Shown here: positions 52,620 through 63,069 of the stretch, piece after piece
Position numbering within the stretch: the stretch's first letter is position 1
How the letters are laid out: each line of letters begins with the position of its first letter
NCBI RefSeq assembly: GCF_039908635.1
Contig: NZ_CP150918.1
Coordinates: forward strand, 4,666,001 to 4,730,000
DNA: 64,000 nucleotides
Direction of reading: 5' to 3'
Origin: Pseudomonas purpurea
Lineage (GTDB): Bacteria; Pseudomonadota; Gammaproteobacteria; Pseudomonadales; Pseudomonadaceae
Notes under the pieces: model-generated
What the model was told of the DNA's origin: nothing
The model's database searches: none
The model's input: the letters and a program-made list of their open reading frames with translations, nothing else
Program-made: the position numbers and the translations under genes

Positions 52620-52970
52620 CGCCCCCCCACCACTCAACAGGCCGAGCGTTAGCTCGCCTGCCGCTGTTGACCTTGACCTGACCGCCCCTTCGGGAGGCCG
52701 AGTGGAGGTGTTCAGCAGGGGGTTGGCGCGCAGCGCCGTACGGCGCAGCCGGACACATCGAGAGGAGGTCGTCGCGCAGCAGACCGTAGGCGATGCCCCC
52801 TGATGGACACCGGAATGAGGGGACGCCGAGCCTAGGCGAGGTGCCGTACGCTTGGGGCGAAGCCTTTTGCTTACTTTTCGGCGTCTGGAAAAGTGAGTCG
52901 CCGTCAGGGCGAAACCCTAAGCGGCCGTTACCGCAGCAACGGATATGTACACCTGCAAGAGAATGGTCGG
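52620..52970. repeat. Pseudomonas-type intergenic repeat block, no convincing gene
   Basis: The stretch contains many short self-complementary pieces (for example CGCCCCTTCGGGAGGCCG, GCGCAGCGCCGTACGGCGC and GTACGGCGCAGC). It reads as open on both strands, but neither translation looks like a folded protein. I recognise it as a block that recurs between genes in fluorescent pseudomonads and is often mis-annotated as a hypothetical protein. Recurrence cannot be checked inside one window. Confidence 0.5.
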
Positions 52971-52983
52971 CTATCAGGCCGCC

Positions 52984-53009
52984 ATCGCGAGCAGGCTCAC
53001 TCCCACAAG
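52984..53009. repeat. Degenerate REP hairpin
   Basis: ATCGCGAGCAGGCTCACTCCCAC matches the REP head with two mispaired positions, same family as 52427-52519. Confidence 0.6.
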
Positions 53010-53025
53010 TAAATCGAGTGCAATA

Positions 53026-53063
53026 AAAAACCCCGCGCTTCTCTCGAAGGCGAGGCTTTTCGT
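53026..53063 (-). terminator. Probable terminator of the cyo operon
   Basis: Read on the minus strand, an imperfect GCCTCGC / GCGCGGGG stem is followed by six T residues. It begins about 16 bp after the cyoE stop. Confidence 0.5.
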
Positions 53064-53078
53064 ACAACCGCAAAAACC

Positions 53079-53966
53079 TTAAGGCGCGTAAGTCAGCAAC
53101 AACTCACTCGGCACCTTGAAGTCCAGCGACATCATCACGCTCAGCGCAGTGATGGTGAAAATCGAAAACACGAACAGCTTGCGTGCCCAGACCGTGTCAT
53201 CCACCGCCTTATAGCCAGTCCACGCCATGTACAACCAGTACATGCCCATGGCCGCCGCGACAGCGAGATAGCTCATGCCAGCGTAGCCGCTGAACGTCAG
53301 CATCAACGTCGCCACCAGGAACGCCAGGATGTAGATCAGGATGTGCTTCTTGGCCACCTGAATCCCGCGCTTCACCGGCAACACCGGAATCGATGCCGCC
53401 AGGTAATCGTTGAAGCGGAAGATCGCAATGGCATAGGAATGCGGCATCTGCCACAAACTGAACATCACCAGCAGCGTCAGCGCGGCCATGTCGAAGCTAT
53501 TGCTGACCGCGACATAGCCAATCACTGGCGGCATGGCGCCCGACAGACTGCCCACCAGCGTGCCGTGAACCGACTTGCGCTTGAGGTACAGGCTGTAGAA
53601 GCCGACGTAGATGACAAACCCGATCACCGCGAACAACGCGGCCAACGGATTCGCCACGCGGTACAACAGCGCCACACCGGCAACACCCAGGACGGTCGCA
53701 TAAACCAGTGCCAGTTTCAGGGAGATCAAGCCCTGCACCAGCACGCGGTTCTTGGTGCGTTCCATCTTCAGGTCGATGTCGCGGTCGATGCAGTTGTTGA
53801 ACACGCAACCCGACGCCACGACCAGGGACGTGCCGATCATCGCCGCCAGGAAGATGGCCAGATCGACATGCCCTTTCGAGGCCAGGAAAAACCCGCCTGC
53901 CACAGAAAGCACGTTACCGAAAATGATCCCCGGTTTGGTGATTTGGATAAAGTGCTTTAAGGACAT
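53079..53966 (-). CDS. cyoE: Protoheme IX farnesyltransferase (heme O synthase)
   Basis: Attaches farnesyl to protoheme to make heme O for cytochrome bo oxidase. The 295-residue UbiA-fold membrane enzyme starts [18 protein letters not shown] at 53966; the 18 residues upstream in frame lack support. The prenyl diphosphate motif [14 protein letters not shown] is present, and about nine helices follow. It is the last gene of cyoABCDE, 11 bp after cyoD. Confidence 0.97.
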   Translation of the reverse strand: MSLKHFIQITKPGIIFGNVLSVAGGFFLASKGHVDLAIFLAAMIGTSLVVASGCVFNNCIDRDIDLKMERTKNRVLVQGLISLKLALVYATVLGVAGVALLYRVANPLAALFAVIGFVIYVGFYSLYLKRKSVHGTLVGSLSGAMPPVIGYVAVSNSFDMAALTLLVMFSLWQMPHSYAIAIFRFNDYLAASIPVLPVKRGIQVAKKHILIYILAFLVATLMLTFSGYAGMSYLAVAAAMGMYWLYMAWTGYKAVDDTVWARKLFVFSIFTITALSVMMSLDFKVPSELLLTYAP

Positions 53967-53977
53967 CCGGACTTTCC

Positions 53978-54325
53978 TCAGTGCGCCATCATGACGTGAT
54001 GGATGCTGAACATGATCCACAGCGACAGGCCGACCAGCAGGACGATCACCAGCGCAGCGAACACGAACGCAATCACGTTGTTACGCTGGGCAGCGGAGCG
54101 GTCCAGGTGCAGGAAGTACACCAGGTGCACCAGCACCTGGATCACTGCGAACGCCAGTACGATCCACAGGGTCACGTCTTTTGGCAGGGTCGGGTACATC
54201 ACCAGGCCGAAAGGAATGACGGTGAGGATCACCGACAGGATGAAACCGATGGCGTAGGACTTGACGCTGCCGTGGCCGGCGTCGTGGCTATCGTGGCCAT
54301 TGTGTGAGTGAGCTGCGTTAGCCAT
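53978..54325 (-). CDS. cyoD: Cytochrome bo ubiquinol oxidase subunit IV
   Basis: A 115-residue assembly subunit of cytochrome bo3 with a His/Asp/Ser-rich N-terminus and three membrane helices (about residues 26-45, 51-72 and 84-108). Its ATG directly abuts the cyoC stop, and its order within the operon is canonical. Confidence 0.96.
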   Translation of the reverse strand: MANAAHSHNGHDSHDAGHGSVKSYAIGFILSVILTVIPFGLVMYPTLPKDVTLWIVLAFAVIQVLVHLVYFLHLDRSAAQRNNVIAFVFAALVIVLLVGLSLWIMFSIHHVMMAH

Positions 54326-54952
54326 TTACAGAGTCCCCATCAGGTAAACAACGGTGAATACGCAGATCCACACGACGTCCAGGAAGTGCCAGAACAGGCT
54401 CAGGCAGCTCAGACGGGTCTTGTTGGTCGCCGTCAGGCCGTTTTTCTGGACCTGATACATCATGATCGCCATCCAGATCAGGCCGCTGGTCACGTGCAGA
54501 CCGTGGGTGCCGACCAGGGTGAAGAACCCGGACAGGAAGCCGCTGCGGCTAGGGCCGTAGCCTTCGGAGATCAGCATGTGGAACTCGTTGATCTCCATGC
54601 CGATGAAGCCGGCACCGAACAGGAAGGTCATGGCCAACCAGCCCAGTACCTGGTTCTTCTTGCCCTTGAACAACGCCAGCATGGCGAAGCCGTAGGTGAT
54701 CGAACTGAACAGCAGCAGGGCGGTTTCGCCCAGCACGTACGGCAGTTCGAAGATGTCGTGGCCCGATGGGCCACCCGCAACGTTGTTAACCAGTACCGCG
54801 TACACCGCGAAGATCGACGCAAACAGAATGCAGTCGGTCATCAGGTAGAGCCAGAAACCGAATACGGTCATCTCGCCCGAGTCGTGGTGATGGTCATCGT
54901 GCCCATGGTCATGACCATGGGCGTGTCCAACAGGGGTCACTAAGTTCGACAT
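54326..54952 (-). CDS. cyoC: Cytochrome bo ubiquinol oxidase subunit III
   Basis: A 208-residue heme-copper oxidase subunit III with five helices. The N-terminus has a run of histidines (about residues 8-24: [17 protein letters not shown]), longer than usual and possibly metal-binding. [13 protein letters not shown] is the conserved core segment. It lies between cyoB and cyoD without gaps of note. Confidence 0.97.
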   Translation of the reverse strand: MSNLVTPVGHAHGHDHGHDDHHHDSGEMTVFGFWLYLMTDCILFASIFAVYAVLVNNVAGGPSGHDIFELPYVLGETALLLFSSITYGFAMLALFKGKKNQVLGWLAMTFLFGAGFIGMEINEFHMLISEGYGPSRSGFLSGFFTLVGTHGLHVTSGLIWMAIMMYQVQKNGLTATNKTRLSCLSLFWHFLDVVWICVFTVVYLMGTL

Positions 54953-54955
54953 GGT

Positions 54956-56980
54956 TTAAGCCTGTTCCAACGAGGTTTCAACACGGGTGGCGGTGGCCGG
55001 AATGGCTTTGGCCGCTACCAGACGCTGGTGCTGCTCGGCTTCGATGCGTTCGATTGTCTCGACCGGCACCATGTAGCCCTGGTCATCACGTGCAGCGTGG
55101 ATCACGAAGTACACCACGGTCCCGACAAGGCCCGCGATGGCCATCCACCAGATGTGCCAGATCATTGCGAAACCGAACACGGTCAACAGAGCACCCATGA
55201 CCAGACCGGTCGCGGTGTTGTTTGGCATGTGGATCGGTTCATAGCGGCTTGGAGCCTGGTACGCCGTACCGTTTTCCTTGGCCTCGGTGAACGGGTCGAT
55301 GCCTTCGGCTTTGGGCAGTACCGCGAAGTTGTAGAACGGTGGTGGCGAGGAGGTCGACCATTCCAGCGTGTGGGCATTCCACGGGTCGCCGGCTTCGCAC
55401 ATGTTCTGCTTGCGATCACGGATACTCACGTAGAGCTGGATCAACTGGCAGGCAATGCCGATGGCGATCAGGACCGCACCGAACATGGCCACGTGCAGGT
55501 AAGGCGTCCACTCAGGGTTGGTGGTGCTGTTCAGACGACGGGTCATGCCCATGAAGCCCAGTACATAGAGCGGCATGAACGCGACGAAGAAGCCCGAGAT
55601 CCAGAACCAGAACGCTGCCTTGCCCCAACCTTCGTGCAGCTTGAAGCCGAACGCTTTAGGGAAGTAGAAGCTGAAGCCTGCGATGTAACCGAATACCGCG
55701 CCGCCGATGATCACGTTGTGGAAGTGAGCGATCACGAACAGGCTGTTGTGCAGCACGAAGTCAGCACCCGGGATGGCCAGCAGTACGCCGGTCATGCCGC
55801 CGATGGCGAAGGTGACCATGAAGCCCAGGGTCCACAGCACCTGGCTGGTGAAGCGCAGGCGACCGTGGTAGATGGTGAACAGCCAGTTGAATAGCTTCAC
55901 CCCCGTCGGGATCGAAATCAGCATCGTCGCCAGGCCGAAGAAGGCGTTGACGCTGGCCCCCGAACCCATGGTGAAGAAGTGGTGCAGCCAGACCATGAAG
56001 CCCAGGATCGAGATCGCGCCCGAGGCGTAGATCATCGAGTGGTGGCCGAACAGACGCTTGCCGGAGAAGGTCGAGATGACTTCGGAGAAGATCCCGAACG
56101 CCGGCAGAATCAGGATGTAGACCTCGGGGTGACCCCAGGCCCAGAACAGGTTGACGTACATCATCGGATTACCACCAAGTTCATTGGTGAAAATGTGGAA
56201 ATCCATGTAACGGTCAAGCGTCAGCAATGCCAGGGTTGCGGTCAGGATCGGGAAGGAAGCGACGATCAGAACGTTGGCCCAGGTGCAGGTCCAGGTGAAG
56301 ATCGGCATGTCCATCATTTTCATGCCCGGGGTACGCATTTTCAGCACGGTGGCCAGGAAGTTGACCCCCGTCAGCGTCGTACCTAGCCCCGATAGCTGCA
56401 GTGCCCAGATGTAGTAGTCCACACCCACGCCAGGGCTGTAGCCCAGTTCCGACAGCGGCGGATACGCAACCCAACCGGTACGGGCGAATTCGCCGACACC
56501 CAGGGACACGTTCACCAGCACCACGCCGGACACCAGCAGCCAGAAGCTCAGGGAGTTCAGGAACGGGTAGGCAACGTCACGCGCGCCGATCTGCAGCGGC
56601 ACGACGAGGTTCATCAGGCCGGTGAAGAATGGCATCGCCATGAAGATGATCATGATCACACCGTGAGCGGTGAAGATCTGGTCATAGTGTTCAGGTGGCA
56701 GGTAGCCAGGCGAACCTTCGGTGGCCATGGCCAACTGGGAGCGCATCATGATGGCGTCGGCAAAACCGCGCAGCAGCATGATCATGGCAACGATGATGTA
56801 CATCACGCCGATTTTCTTGTGGTCGACCGAGGTCAGCCACTCGGACCACAGGTAGGTCCACTTCTTGAAATAGGTGATTGCAGCGAACACCGCCAGACCG
56901 CCGAGCGCGATCATGGCGATGGTCACCATCACAATCGGCTCGTGGAACGGGACCGCTTCCCAACTTAATTTACCAAACAT
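54956..56980 (-). CDS. cyoB: Cytochrome bo ubiquinol oxidase subunit I
   Basis: The 674-residue catalytic subunit that reduces oxygen to water and pumps protons. Ligand segments are visible: TAHGVIMI (heme b His), [17 protein letters not shown] (CuB His and the cross-linked Tyr), HHF and [11 protein letters not shown] (heme ligands). At about 15 helices it is the usual form. It is the second gene of the operon, 3 bp after cyoA. Confidence 0.98.
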   Translation of the reverse strand: MFGKLSWEAVPFHEPIVMVTIAMIALGGLAVFAAITYFKKWTYLWSEWLTSVDHKKIGVMYIIVAMIMLLRGFADAIMMRSQLAMATEGSPGYLPPEHYDQIFTAHGVIMIIFMAMPFFTGLMNLVVPLQIGARDVAYPFLNSLSFWLLVSGVVLVNVSLGVGEFARTGWVAYPPLSELGYSPGVGVDYYIWALQLSGLGTTLTGVNFLATVLKMRTPGMKMMDMPIFTWTCTWANVLIVASFPILTATLALLTLDRYMDFHIFTNELGGNPMMYVNLFWAWGHPEVYILILPAFGIFSEVISTFSGKRLFGHHSMIYASGAISILGFMVWLHHFFTMGSGASVNAFFGLATMLISIPTGVKLFNWLFTIYHGRLRFTSQVLWTLGFMVTFAIGGMTGVLLAIPGADFVLHNSLFVIAHFHNVIIGGAVFGYIAGFSFYFPKAFGFKLHEGWGKAAFWFWISGFFVAFMPLYVLGFMGMTRRLNSTTNPEWTPYLHVAMFGAVLIAIGIACQLIQLYVSIRDRKQNMCEAGDPWNAHTLEWSTSSPPPFYNFAVLPKAEGIDPFTEAKENGTAYQAPSRYEPIHMPNNTATGLVMGALLTVFGFAMIWHIWWMAIAGLVGTVVYFVIHAARDDQGYMVPVETIERIEAEQHQRLVAAKAIPATATRVETSLEQA

Positions 56981-56983
56981 CGT

Positions 56984-57934
56984 TTACTCCTCTGCCCCGG
57001 CAGCTGAATGCGAACTCATGTCCATCCCTTCCATACCGGCGCCGGCCACTTCGTGCTCTTTCTTCTCGTGGTGCATCGGCTTGCCCGGTTTCATGCCCTC
57101 GTACTTGTCGAGGATGATCTGGAACAGGTTCGGCGTGAACGAGGAGTAGAGCTCTACAGGGTTGTTCTGGCTTGGTTTGGAAAGGGCTTCGTATTCAGCC
57201 TTTTCAAGCTGTTTAGGTGACTTCTTGACGTCACTGACCCAGGCATCGAAATCTGCCTGGGACGTTGCGATTGCTTTGAATTTCATGCCGGTGAAGCCAG
57301 CACCGCTGTAGTTGGCGGAGATCCCGTCAAGCTCGGCGTTCTGGTTGGCGATCAGGTGCAGCTTGGTCTGCATGCCGGCCATCGCGTAGATCTGGCCACC
57401 CAGGCCCGGGATGAAGAACGAGTTCATCACGGTGTCGGAAGTCACCTTGAAGTTGATCGGCGTATTGGCCGGGAACACGATCTTGTTGACGGTGGCGATC
57501 CCTTGCTCGGGATAGATGAACAGCCACTTCCAGTCCATGGAGACCACTTCGATGGTGATCGGCTTGACGTCGGATTCCAGCGGACGATACGGGTCCAGTG
57601 CGTGGGTCGACTTGTAGGTCACGTAACCCAGGGCAATGATGATGAGTACCGGAACAGCCCACACCGCGATTTCGATCTTGGTGGAGTGCGACCACTTAGG
57701 TGCGTAGGTCGCCTCAGTGTTCGAGGCGCGGTATTTCCAGGCGAAAGCGAAGGTCATCACGATGACCGGCACCACGACAAGGAGCATCAGCAGCGTTGCG
57801 GTGATGATCAGGTTTCGTTCATCCAGACCCACCTGCCCCTTGGGATCGAGCAAGGTCATGTTGCAGCCTCCCAGCAACAACGTGCCGAGCAGCGGCAATA
57901 AGCCTAGTAATCTGGGGTACCTGTTTTTACTCAT
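56984..57934 (-). CDS. cyoA: Cytochrome bo ubiquinol oxidase subunit II
   Basis: A 316-residue lipoprotein with the lipobox LLGGC (Cys24), two helices and a periplasmic cupredoxin domain. The CuA ligands are absent, as in quinol oxidases. The start is placed at 57934 ([10 protein letters not shown]) because AGAGGT lies just upstream; a longer frame to 58075 lacks a signal peptide start. It opens cyoABCDE. Confidence 0.96.
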   Translation of the reverse strand: MSKNRYPRLLGLLPLLGTLLLGGCNMTLLDPKGQVGLDERNLIITATLLMLLVVVPVIVMTFAFAWKYRASNTEATYAPKWSHSTKIEIAVWAVPVLIIIALGYVTYKSTHALDPYRPLESDVKPITIEVVSMDWKWLFIYPEQGIATVNKIVFPANTPINFKVTSDTVMNSFFIPGLGGQIYAMAGMQTKLHLIANQNAELDGISANYSGAGFTGMKFKAIATSQADFDAWVSDVKKSPKQLEKAEYEALSKPSQNNPVELYSSFTPNLFQIILDKYEGMKPGKPMHHEKKEHEVAGAGMEGMDMSSHSAAGAEE

Positions 57935-58680
57935 CTCACGACCTCTAAAGCAGCTTGCGCAATGCAGTTGGGTTTTGATCGCCAACACTTCACCCTGCCA
58001 AGGGTTGGCATTTTTCTTGGATTGAATAAGGGCCTGCCCGTCGCACGTAAACGGCGATCGACACATCCTGGGCAAGCGGTTAGTTCTTATTCGAATTCGT
58101 GGTCAAAGGCCTTGTTACAGACCAATTCCATTTGGTGCGGATAATTGGAAGGCGCCGACACCTGGCGTCGCATGGAGCTGAAAACGCCCCTCGACCGCCC
58201 CTCGTGCTCAAGAAAGAGCAGTGCCGGAAATTCAGTGCGGGCGATTGTAGATATGTAACGTTTTATAAACCATGACTCATCCCGAAATAATTTTTATCGG
58301 ATCCAGCAACAATCATTAACGTATTTCGCAAAGGTCTCGAATCTTATCGCGATTAATTCTCAACAAGAACCCCAAAAAATGTAGGCCTACTTCGCCCACT
58401 TCAGACAGGTTCACGCACCGTCAGGCCATCGTCACGCCCCCGCAAAACCCCTTGCGACAGGGGCTGTGGCGTTTCACCGAAGCCTGTTAAAACTGCCTGC
58501 TGCGGCAGATCAGGGAGGCTTTCAAATGACGGATCAGTGACGAATTTTTCAGGCTCGGCCAGGGAACTTTCCGTCACCTTGAAATGACTTGCGACACATC
58601 ACCTGTGACAACATGTCGCACATGGATCGCACCGTTCATTGCTACGCATCACAGACTTTTTACACCGCGACTGAAATGCA
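57935..58680. other. Long leader/promoter region of the cyo operon
   Basis: About 750 bp without a convincing gene. An A+T-rich part (58240-58380) is a likely place for the cyo promoter and regulator sites, but I could not assign a clear -10/-35 pair or an Anr box (TTGAT-N4-ATCAA). Confidence 0.5.
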
Positions 58681-58740
58681 AAACGCCCCGGCCCTCTCAA
58701 GGAGGACCGGGGCGTTTTGGGCTCACCGGGCGGTGAGCCC
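58681..58740 (-). terminator. Terminator of dsbB, two adjacent hairpins
   Basis: On the minus strand GGGCTCACC-GCCC-GGTGAGCCC is followed by AAACGCCCCGG / CCGGGGCGTTT, then T residues. It begins 7 bp after the dsbB stop. Confidence 0.8.
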
Positions 58741-58746
58741 ATGGCC

Positions 58747-59256
58747 TCAGCGCAGGTGCTTGCGGTTGCGCGAGGTCAGCAGCGGCACCAGCACCACGAT
58801 CAGCACGAACGCCACCAGCGCCCACTGCGCCAGGGACAAACCGAGGATCGGCGGATACGGCGTGGAGCAGAAGCCATCGACCTGGAAGCCCAGTGGGAAC
58901 AGCGTGGCCAGCGGCAGGCTGTCGACAATCGGTTGCAGCACATCAATGCCACAGCTGACCGCCGGGTAGAACTGGGTGTAGACGTGATGCCCGGCCACCC
59001 CCATCCCCGCGAGAGCGAAGATCACCACCAGCACTTCGAATACGGTAATGCTGCGGCGGGTGCGCATGGCTGCGCCAATGAAGGCGCTGATGGCAATCAG
59101 CAGCAACGCATAACGTTGCAGGATGCACAGCGGGCAAGGGGCCTCACCCAGCACGATTTGCATGTACAGCGCCCCCCCGATCAGCGCCAGGCAGATAATG
59201 CCCAACAACACCAGGAAGCGCCGCTCACGTCCCAACCGCATCATTTCCTCACTCAT
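58747..59256 (-). CDS. dsbB: Disulfide bond formation protein DsbB
   Basis: Reoxidises periplasmic DsbA and passes electrons to quinone. The 169-residue protein has four membrane helices, the first periplasmic cysteine pair CPLC at residues 41-44 and the second pair in the loop (SCGIDVLQ and GFCSTPY). It sits between the cyo operon and a SnoaL-like gene, on the same strand; a terminator follows. Confidence 0.96.
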   Translation of the reverse strand: MSEEMMRLGRERRFLVLLGIICLALIGGALYMQIVLGEAPCPLCILQRYALLLIAISAFIGAAMRTRRSITVFEVLVVIFALAGMGVAGHHVYTQFYPAVSCGIDVLQPIVDSLPLATLFPLGFQVDGFCSTPYPPILGLSLAQWALVAFVLIVVLVPLLTSRNRKHLR

Positions 59257-59281
59257 CGCGTTTCCCTTTTTCGTACGTGGA

Positions 59282-59839
59282 TCAGCTCGAAGGCGCCAGC
59301 GTATTGAGCTGCTGCATCAAGCTGATGTTGTCTTCGATATGCCAGTTGGCCGCAATGCGGCCGTTGTCGATCTGATAGATATCAGTTGCCCGGAAGTCTA
59401 CACGCTGACCATGACCATTGAGCGCATTGAACTGCCCCGTGAAGTGTCCACGAAAGTGCAAATGCACCACCACGCGGTCGCCGGCCACGATCATCTGCTC
59501 GATCTCGCAGCTCAGGTCCGGCACCGCCGTGCGAAAGAACGCCGACGCCAGCAAAGGCCCGCCCGGCCCCTGCACCCGGCCTTCGGGCGGGGTCTTGTCG
59601 ATGAACTGTTCCGACAAGGCTGCCTTGGCCAGTGCCGCATCGCCGCTGTTCCAGAAACTGCCATAGCGCCGGGCCGCCAATACCATCGAGTCGCGCTGCG
59701 CCTGGGGCAGGCTCTGATCGACGATCAGGGTCTGCGGCTGGAGTAACGCGCTGTCGGCCGTGGCAACGGAACTGAGCAACATAGCCGCCAGACTGAGGCT
59801 GGCGAGGGAGAGACGACGGGAGATGACGAGCTGCGACAT
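59282..59839 (-). CDS. Exported SnoaL-like (NTF2-fold) protein
   Basis: A 185-residue protein with a signal peptide (about residues 1-28, cleavage near VATADS) and a SnoaL/NTF2-like domain: LAARRYGSFWNSGD, FIDKTPPEGRVQGPGG and the final strand IAANWHIEDNISLMQQL. Members include polyketide cyclases and many unassigned hydrolase-like proteins. It precedes dsbB by 25 bp and may be co-transcribed. Substrate unknown. Confidence 0.85.
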   Translation of the reverse strand: MSQLVISRRLSLASLSLAAMLLSSVATADSALLQPQTLIVDQSLPQAQRDSMVLAARRYGSFWNSGDAALAKAALSEQFIDKTPPEGRVQGPGGPLLASAFFRTAVPDLSCEIEQMIVAGDRVVVHLHFRGHFTGQFNALNGHGQRVDFRATDIYQIDNGRIAANWHIEDNISLMQQLNTLAPSS

Positions 59840-59995
59840 GGGGTGATCCTGATCATGATTGCGAACGAGCGCCTATCATCAGCATCGGGGAATAAACGAT
59901 AAACCGGTTAAGAGCGGATTAACTTTTAAGGGATTTTTACTAATCGGGACTGCTCGCGAAAAAGGCGACCCGGTTTCCCGGGCAGCCTTCAAAAA

Positions 59996-61177
59996 TCACT
60001 CCAGCGCCGAAGCCGGGCCGAAGAACTCGTAACGGCTCTGTTTCTCTGGTACGCCGAGGGCCTTGAGGTGGCGCTTGATTGCCGCCATGAAGCCTTTAGG
60101 CCCCAGGAAGTAAGCGTCCAGGTCTCGCTCTTGCGGCAGCCAGTCGGCCAGTTGCTCCTGGCTCAGCATCCCGACCTTGTGCGCCGCCGGGCTGATGCCA
60201 TCGTCTTCGGCGTAGCAATAGAAGCGCTTGAGCTGCGGATGACGTGCCGCCAGGCCATCGACCCAATCACGGAAGGCATGCACCCCACCGTTGCGCGCGC
60301 AGTGGATAAAGTGCACCGGCCGCTCGGTGGCCAGCGCAGCTTCCAGCATTGCCAGGGTCGGGGTAATCCCCACCCCGCCGCTGATCAGCACCAGCGGTTT
60401 GTCGCTGGCGGTCAGGGTGAACTCGCCCGAGGGCGGGAACAGCATGATGCTCGCACCCACCTGGAACTGGTCGTGCAGGTAATTGGAGGCACGACCACCG
60501 TTCTCGCGCTTGACGCTGATGCGGTACTGACCGTTGTCGCCCAGGGACGACAACGAGTAGTTGCGACGAATCTCTTCACCGTCGACAAACAGTTGCAGGC
60601 CGATGTACTGACCCGGTTCTGCGGCGAGGATCGGCCCATGATCGGCCGGTTCGAAGTAGAACGAGGTGATTTCAGAACTCTCCTCCACCCGCGCGGCCAG
60701 TTTGAACTCACGCGCCCCGCGCCAGCCGCCGACAGCCGCGGCTTTTTCGTCGTAGATCGCCGTTTCGGCGCCGATCAGGATGTCGGCCAACTGGTTATAG
60801 GCCGCGCCCCAGGCCGCGATCACTTGCGGCGTGGCGATTTCTTCACCGAGCACTTCGCCAATCGCCCGCAGCAGGCAGTGGCCGACAATCGGGTAATGCT
60901 CCGGCAGGATTTGCAGCGCGACGTGCTTGTTGATGATCTTCGCCACCAGGTCGCCCAACTGATCGAGTTGGTCGATGTGGCGGGCGTACATCAGCACACC
61001 GTTGGCCAAGGCACGCGGCTGATCGCCACTGGCCTGGTGCGCCTGATTGAACAGCACCCGCACTTGCGGATATTCGGAGAGCATCATGCGGTAGAAATGG
61101 GTGATCAACCCTTCCCCGCCGCTTTCAAGCAGCGGCACGGTGGATTTGACGATGGCACGGTCTTGGGCACTCAGCAT
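59996..61177 (-). CDS. hmp: Flavohemoglobin, nitric oxide dioxygenase
   Basis: Converts nitric oxide and oxygen to nitrate, protecting against nitrosative stress. Residues 1-140 form the globin domain (proximal His in NKHVALQI), followed by the FAD domain with RRNYSLSS and the NAD domain with LISGGVGITPTLAM. Start 61177 (MLSAQDRAIV, 393 residues) has AGGAG 7 bp upstream; a GTG three codons earlier overlaps that site. It is divergent from norR, with NorR boxes between. Confidence 0.97.
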   Translation of the reverse strand: MLSAQDRAIVKSTVPLLESGGEGLITHFYRMMLSEYPQVRVLFNQAHQASGDQPRALANGVLMYARHIDQLDQLGDLVAKIINKHVALQILPEHYPIVGHCLLRAIGEVLGEEIATPQVIAAWGAAYNQLADILIGAETAIYDEKAAAVGGWRGAREFKLAARVEESSEITSFYFEPADHGPILAAEPGQYIGLQLFVDGEEIRRNYSLSSLGDNGQYRISVKRENGGRASNYLHDQFQVGASIMLFPPSGEFTLTASDKPLVLISGGVGITPTLAMLEAALATERPVHFIHCARNGGVHAFRDWVDGLAARHPQLKRFYCYAEDDGISPAAHKVGMLSQEQLADWLPQERDLDAYFLGPKGFMAAIKRHLKALGVPEKQSRYEFFGPASALE

Positions 61178-61225
61178 AAGGAACACTCCTGAACAAATGA
61201 GTTTCTAGTGGATTGCCCTATACGT

Positions 61226-61242
61226 ATCAGTTTCCATGCCAA
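61226..61242 (-). promoter_or_regulatory. Candidate sigma54 promoter of hmp
   Basis: On the minus strand TTGGCATGGAAACTGAT fits the -24 element (TGGCA) and spacing, with one mismatch at the -12 GC. It lies 49 bp upstream of the hmp ATG. NorR is a sigma54 activator, so the type of promoter is expected. Confidence 0.5.
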
Positions 61243-61282
61243 CAATTTAATCTATACAAATCAATAGCTTGAATAACACGTA

Positions 61283-61293
61283 GTCATTAAGAC
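61283..61293. promoter_or_regulatory. NorR box 1
   Basis: GTCATTAAGAC fits the NorR consensus GT-N7-AC. It is upstream of the hmp promoter at enhancer distance. Confidence 0.6.
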
Positions 61294-61308
61294 CCAAGCT
61301 GTTTTATA

Positions 61309-61319
61309 GTCACCCTGAC
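61309..61319. promoter_or_regulatory. NorR box 2
   Basis: GTCACCCTGAC fits GT-N7-AC and is the core of a perfect palindrome TAGTCA-CCC-TGACTA (61307-61321). It starts 26 bp after box 1 and ends 14 bp before the norR ATG, so autoregulation is likely. Confidence 0.7.
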
Positions 61320-61333
61320 TACACGGAGTCAAT

Positions 61334-62890
61334 ATGACCGCAAAATCCCTGCTGACCACCCTGCTGCCGCTGGTGTCCGACCTCTCGCGCGAATTGCCCG
61401 AAGGCGAACGCTACCGACGCCTGCTCGAAGCCCTGCGCGCCCTGCTGCCTTGCGACGCCGCCGCCCTGTTGCGCCTCGATGGCGAGTGGCTGGTGCCGCT
61501 CGCCGTCAACGGCCTGAGCACCGACACCCTCGGGCGGCGCTTCAAAGTCAGCGAGCACCCGCGCTTCGCCGCACTGCTCGCCAGCCCCGGGCCGACCCGC
61601 TTCCCCAGCGACAGTGATTTACCGGACCCTTACGACGGGCTGGTCGATGGCCTCGACGAACACCTGCAAGTCCACGACTGCATGGGCTGCCCGCTGTTCA
61701 TCGACGAGCGGCCGTGGGGCTTGTTGACCCTCGATGCGCTGGACCCGGAACGCTTCGAACCGATTGAACTGGACGCCCTGCAAGCCTTCGCCAGCCTCGC
61801 GGCCGCCACGGTCAACGCCGCCGAGCGCATCGAACGGCTAGCCACTCGCGCCGAGGACGAACATCAGCGCGCCGAGGTCTATCGCCAGGCCAGCGGCCAG
61901 CAGCAGCGTGAAATGATCGGCCAGAGCAAGGCCCACAAACGCCTCGTCGAAGAGATCAACCTGGTCGGCGGCAGCGACCTGACCGTGCTGATCACCGGCG
62001 AAACCGGGGTCGGCAAGGAGTTGGTGGCGCAAGCGATTCACGCCGCGTCCCCGCGCGCCGAAAAACCGATCATCAGCCTCAACTGCGCCGCACTACCGGA
62101 CACGCTGGTGGAAAGCGAACTGTTCGGCCACGTGCGCGGGGCGTTCACCGGGGCGATGAATGACCGGCGTGGCAAGTTCGAACTGGCCAATGGCGGCACG
62201 CTGTTTCTCGATGAAGTCGGCGAATTGTCCCTGACGGTTCAGGCCAAGTTGCTGAGGGTGCTGCAAAGCGGTCAGTTGCAGCGGCTCGGTTCGGACAAGG
62301 AACATCAGGTGGACGTGCGCCTGATCGCCGCGACCAACCGCGACCTCGCCTTCGAGGTACGCAGCGGCCGCTACCGCGCCGACTTCTACCATCGCCTCAG
62401 CGTGTATCCATTGCTGGTGCCGGCCCTGCGGGATCGCGGCCGCGATGTGTTGCTGCTCAGCGGTTACTTTCTGGAACAGAACCGCTCGCGCATGGGCCTT
62501 AACAGCCTGCGCCTGAACAGCGATGCCCAGGCCGCGCTGCTGGCCTACGGCTGGCCGGGCAACGTGCGCGAACTGGAACACTTGATTGGCCGCAGCGCCT
62601 TGAAGGCCTTGGGCAATTGCCGTGAACGACCGAAGATATTGAGCCTCAGCGCGGCAGACCTGGATTTGCCCCACACGCCCCTCGACGCCGCGCCCGAACA
62701 GTCTGTCGCCATGGCAGCGCCGGCCCTTGAGGTCGGCAGCGACCTGCGCCAGGCCACCGAAAACTACCAGCGTCAGTTGATCGCCGCTTGTCTTGAACGC
62801 CACCAGAACAACTGGGCCAGCGCCGCCCGTGAACTAGGCTTGGATCGGGCGAACCTTGGAAGGATGGCCAAAAGATTGGGCATGAAGTGA
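61334..62890 (+). CDS. norR: Nitric oxide-responsive sigma54 activator NorR
   Basis: A 518-residue activator. The N-terminal GAF domain (1-170) binds a mononuclear iron that senses NO. The AAA+ domain (about 190-420) shows GETGVGKE (Walker A), GAFTGA (sigma54 contact) and [12 protein letters not shown] (Walker B). The C-terminal Fis-type helix-turn-helix ends [20 protein letters not shown]. It is divergent from hmp, its probable target. Confidence 0.96.
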   Translation: MTAKSLLTTLLPLVSDLSRELPEGERYRRLLEALRALLPCDAAALLRLDGEWLVPLAVNGLSTDTLGRRFKVSEHPRFAALLASPGPTRFPSDSDLPDPYDGLVDGLDEHLQVHDCMGCPLFIDERPWGLLTLDALDPERFEPIELDALQAFASLAAATVNAAERIERLATRAEDEHQRAEVYRQASGQQQREMIGQSKAHKRLVEEINLVGGSDLTVLITGETGVGKELVAQAIHAASPRAEKPIISLNCAALPDTLVESELFGHVRGAFTGAMNDRRGKFELANGGTLFLDEVGELSLTVQAKLLRVLQSGQLQRLGSDKEHQVDVRLIAATNRDLAFEVRSGRYRADFYHRLSVYPLLVPALRDRGRDVLLLSGYFLEQNRSRMGLNSLRLNSDAQAALLAYGWPGNVRELEHLIGRSALKALGNCRERPKILSLSAADLDLPHTPLDAAPEQSVAMAAPALEVGSDLRQATENYQRQLIAACLERHQNNWASAARELGLDRANLGRMAKRLGMK

Positions 62891-62912
62891 TCGCATGCCA
62901 AACTCGGTCCCC

Positions 62913-62942
62913 TGTGGCGAGGGAGCTTGCTCCCTCGCCACA
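62913..62942. repeat. Palindromic repeat hairpin
   Basis: TGTGGCGAGGGAGC and GCTCCCTCGCCACA pair perfectly around TT, 22 bp after norR. This is a widespread Pseudomonas intergenic palindrome and may also end norR transcripts. Confidence 0.8.
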
Positions 62943-63069
62943 AGGTTCAGCGTATGACGCACAGACTGCCAATAACCCTAAAGCCTGCCCCCGACAAGTC
63001 GATAACCCGGCATCAATAGTTGTTGGCGATCCCGTCATCGCCCATCACCTTTTTCCACAGAAGGTTTTT

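Noticed and set aside
52546..53073. 175-codon minus-strand frame in the intergenic repeat block
   Set aside because: It runs through REP and repeat DNA and ends in low-complexity sequence. I treat it as the kind of spurious hypothetical often called on this repeat.
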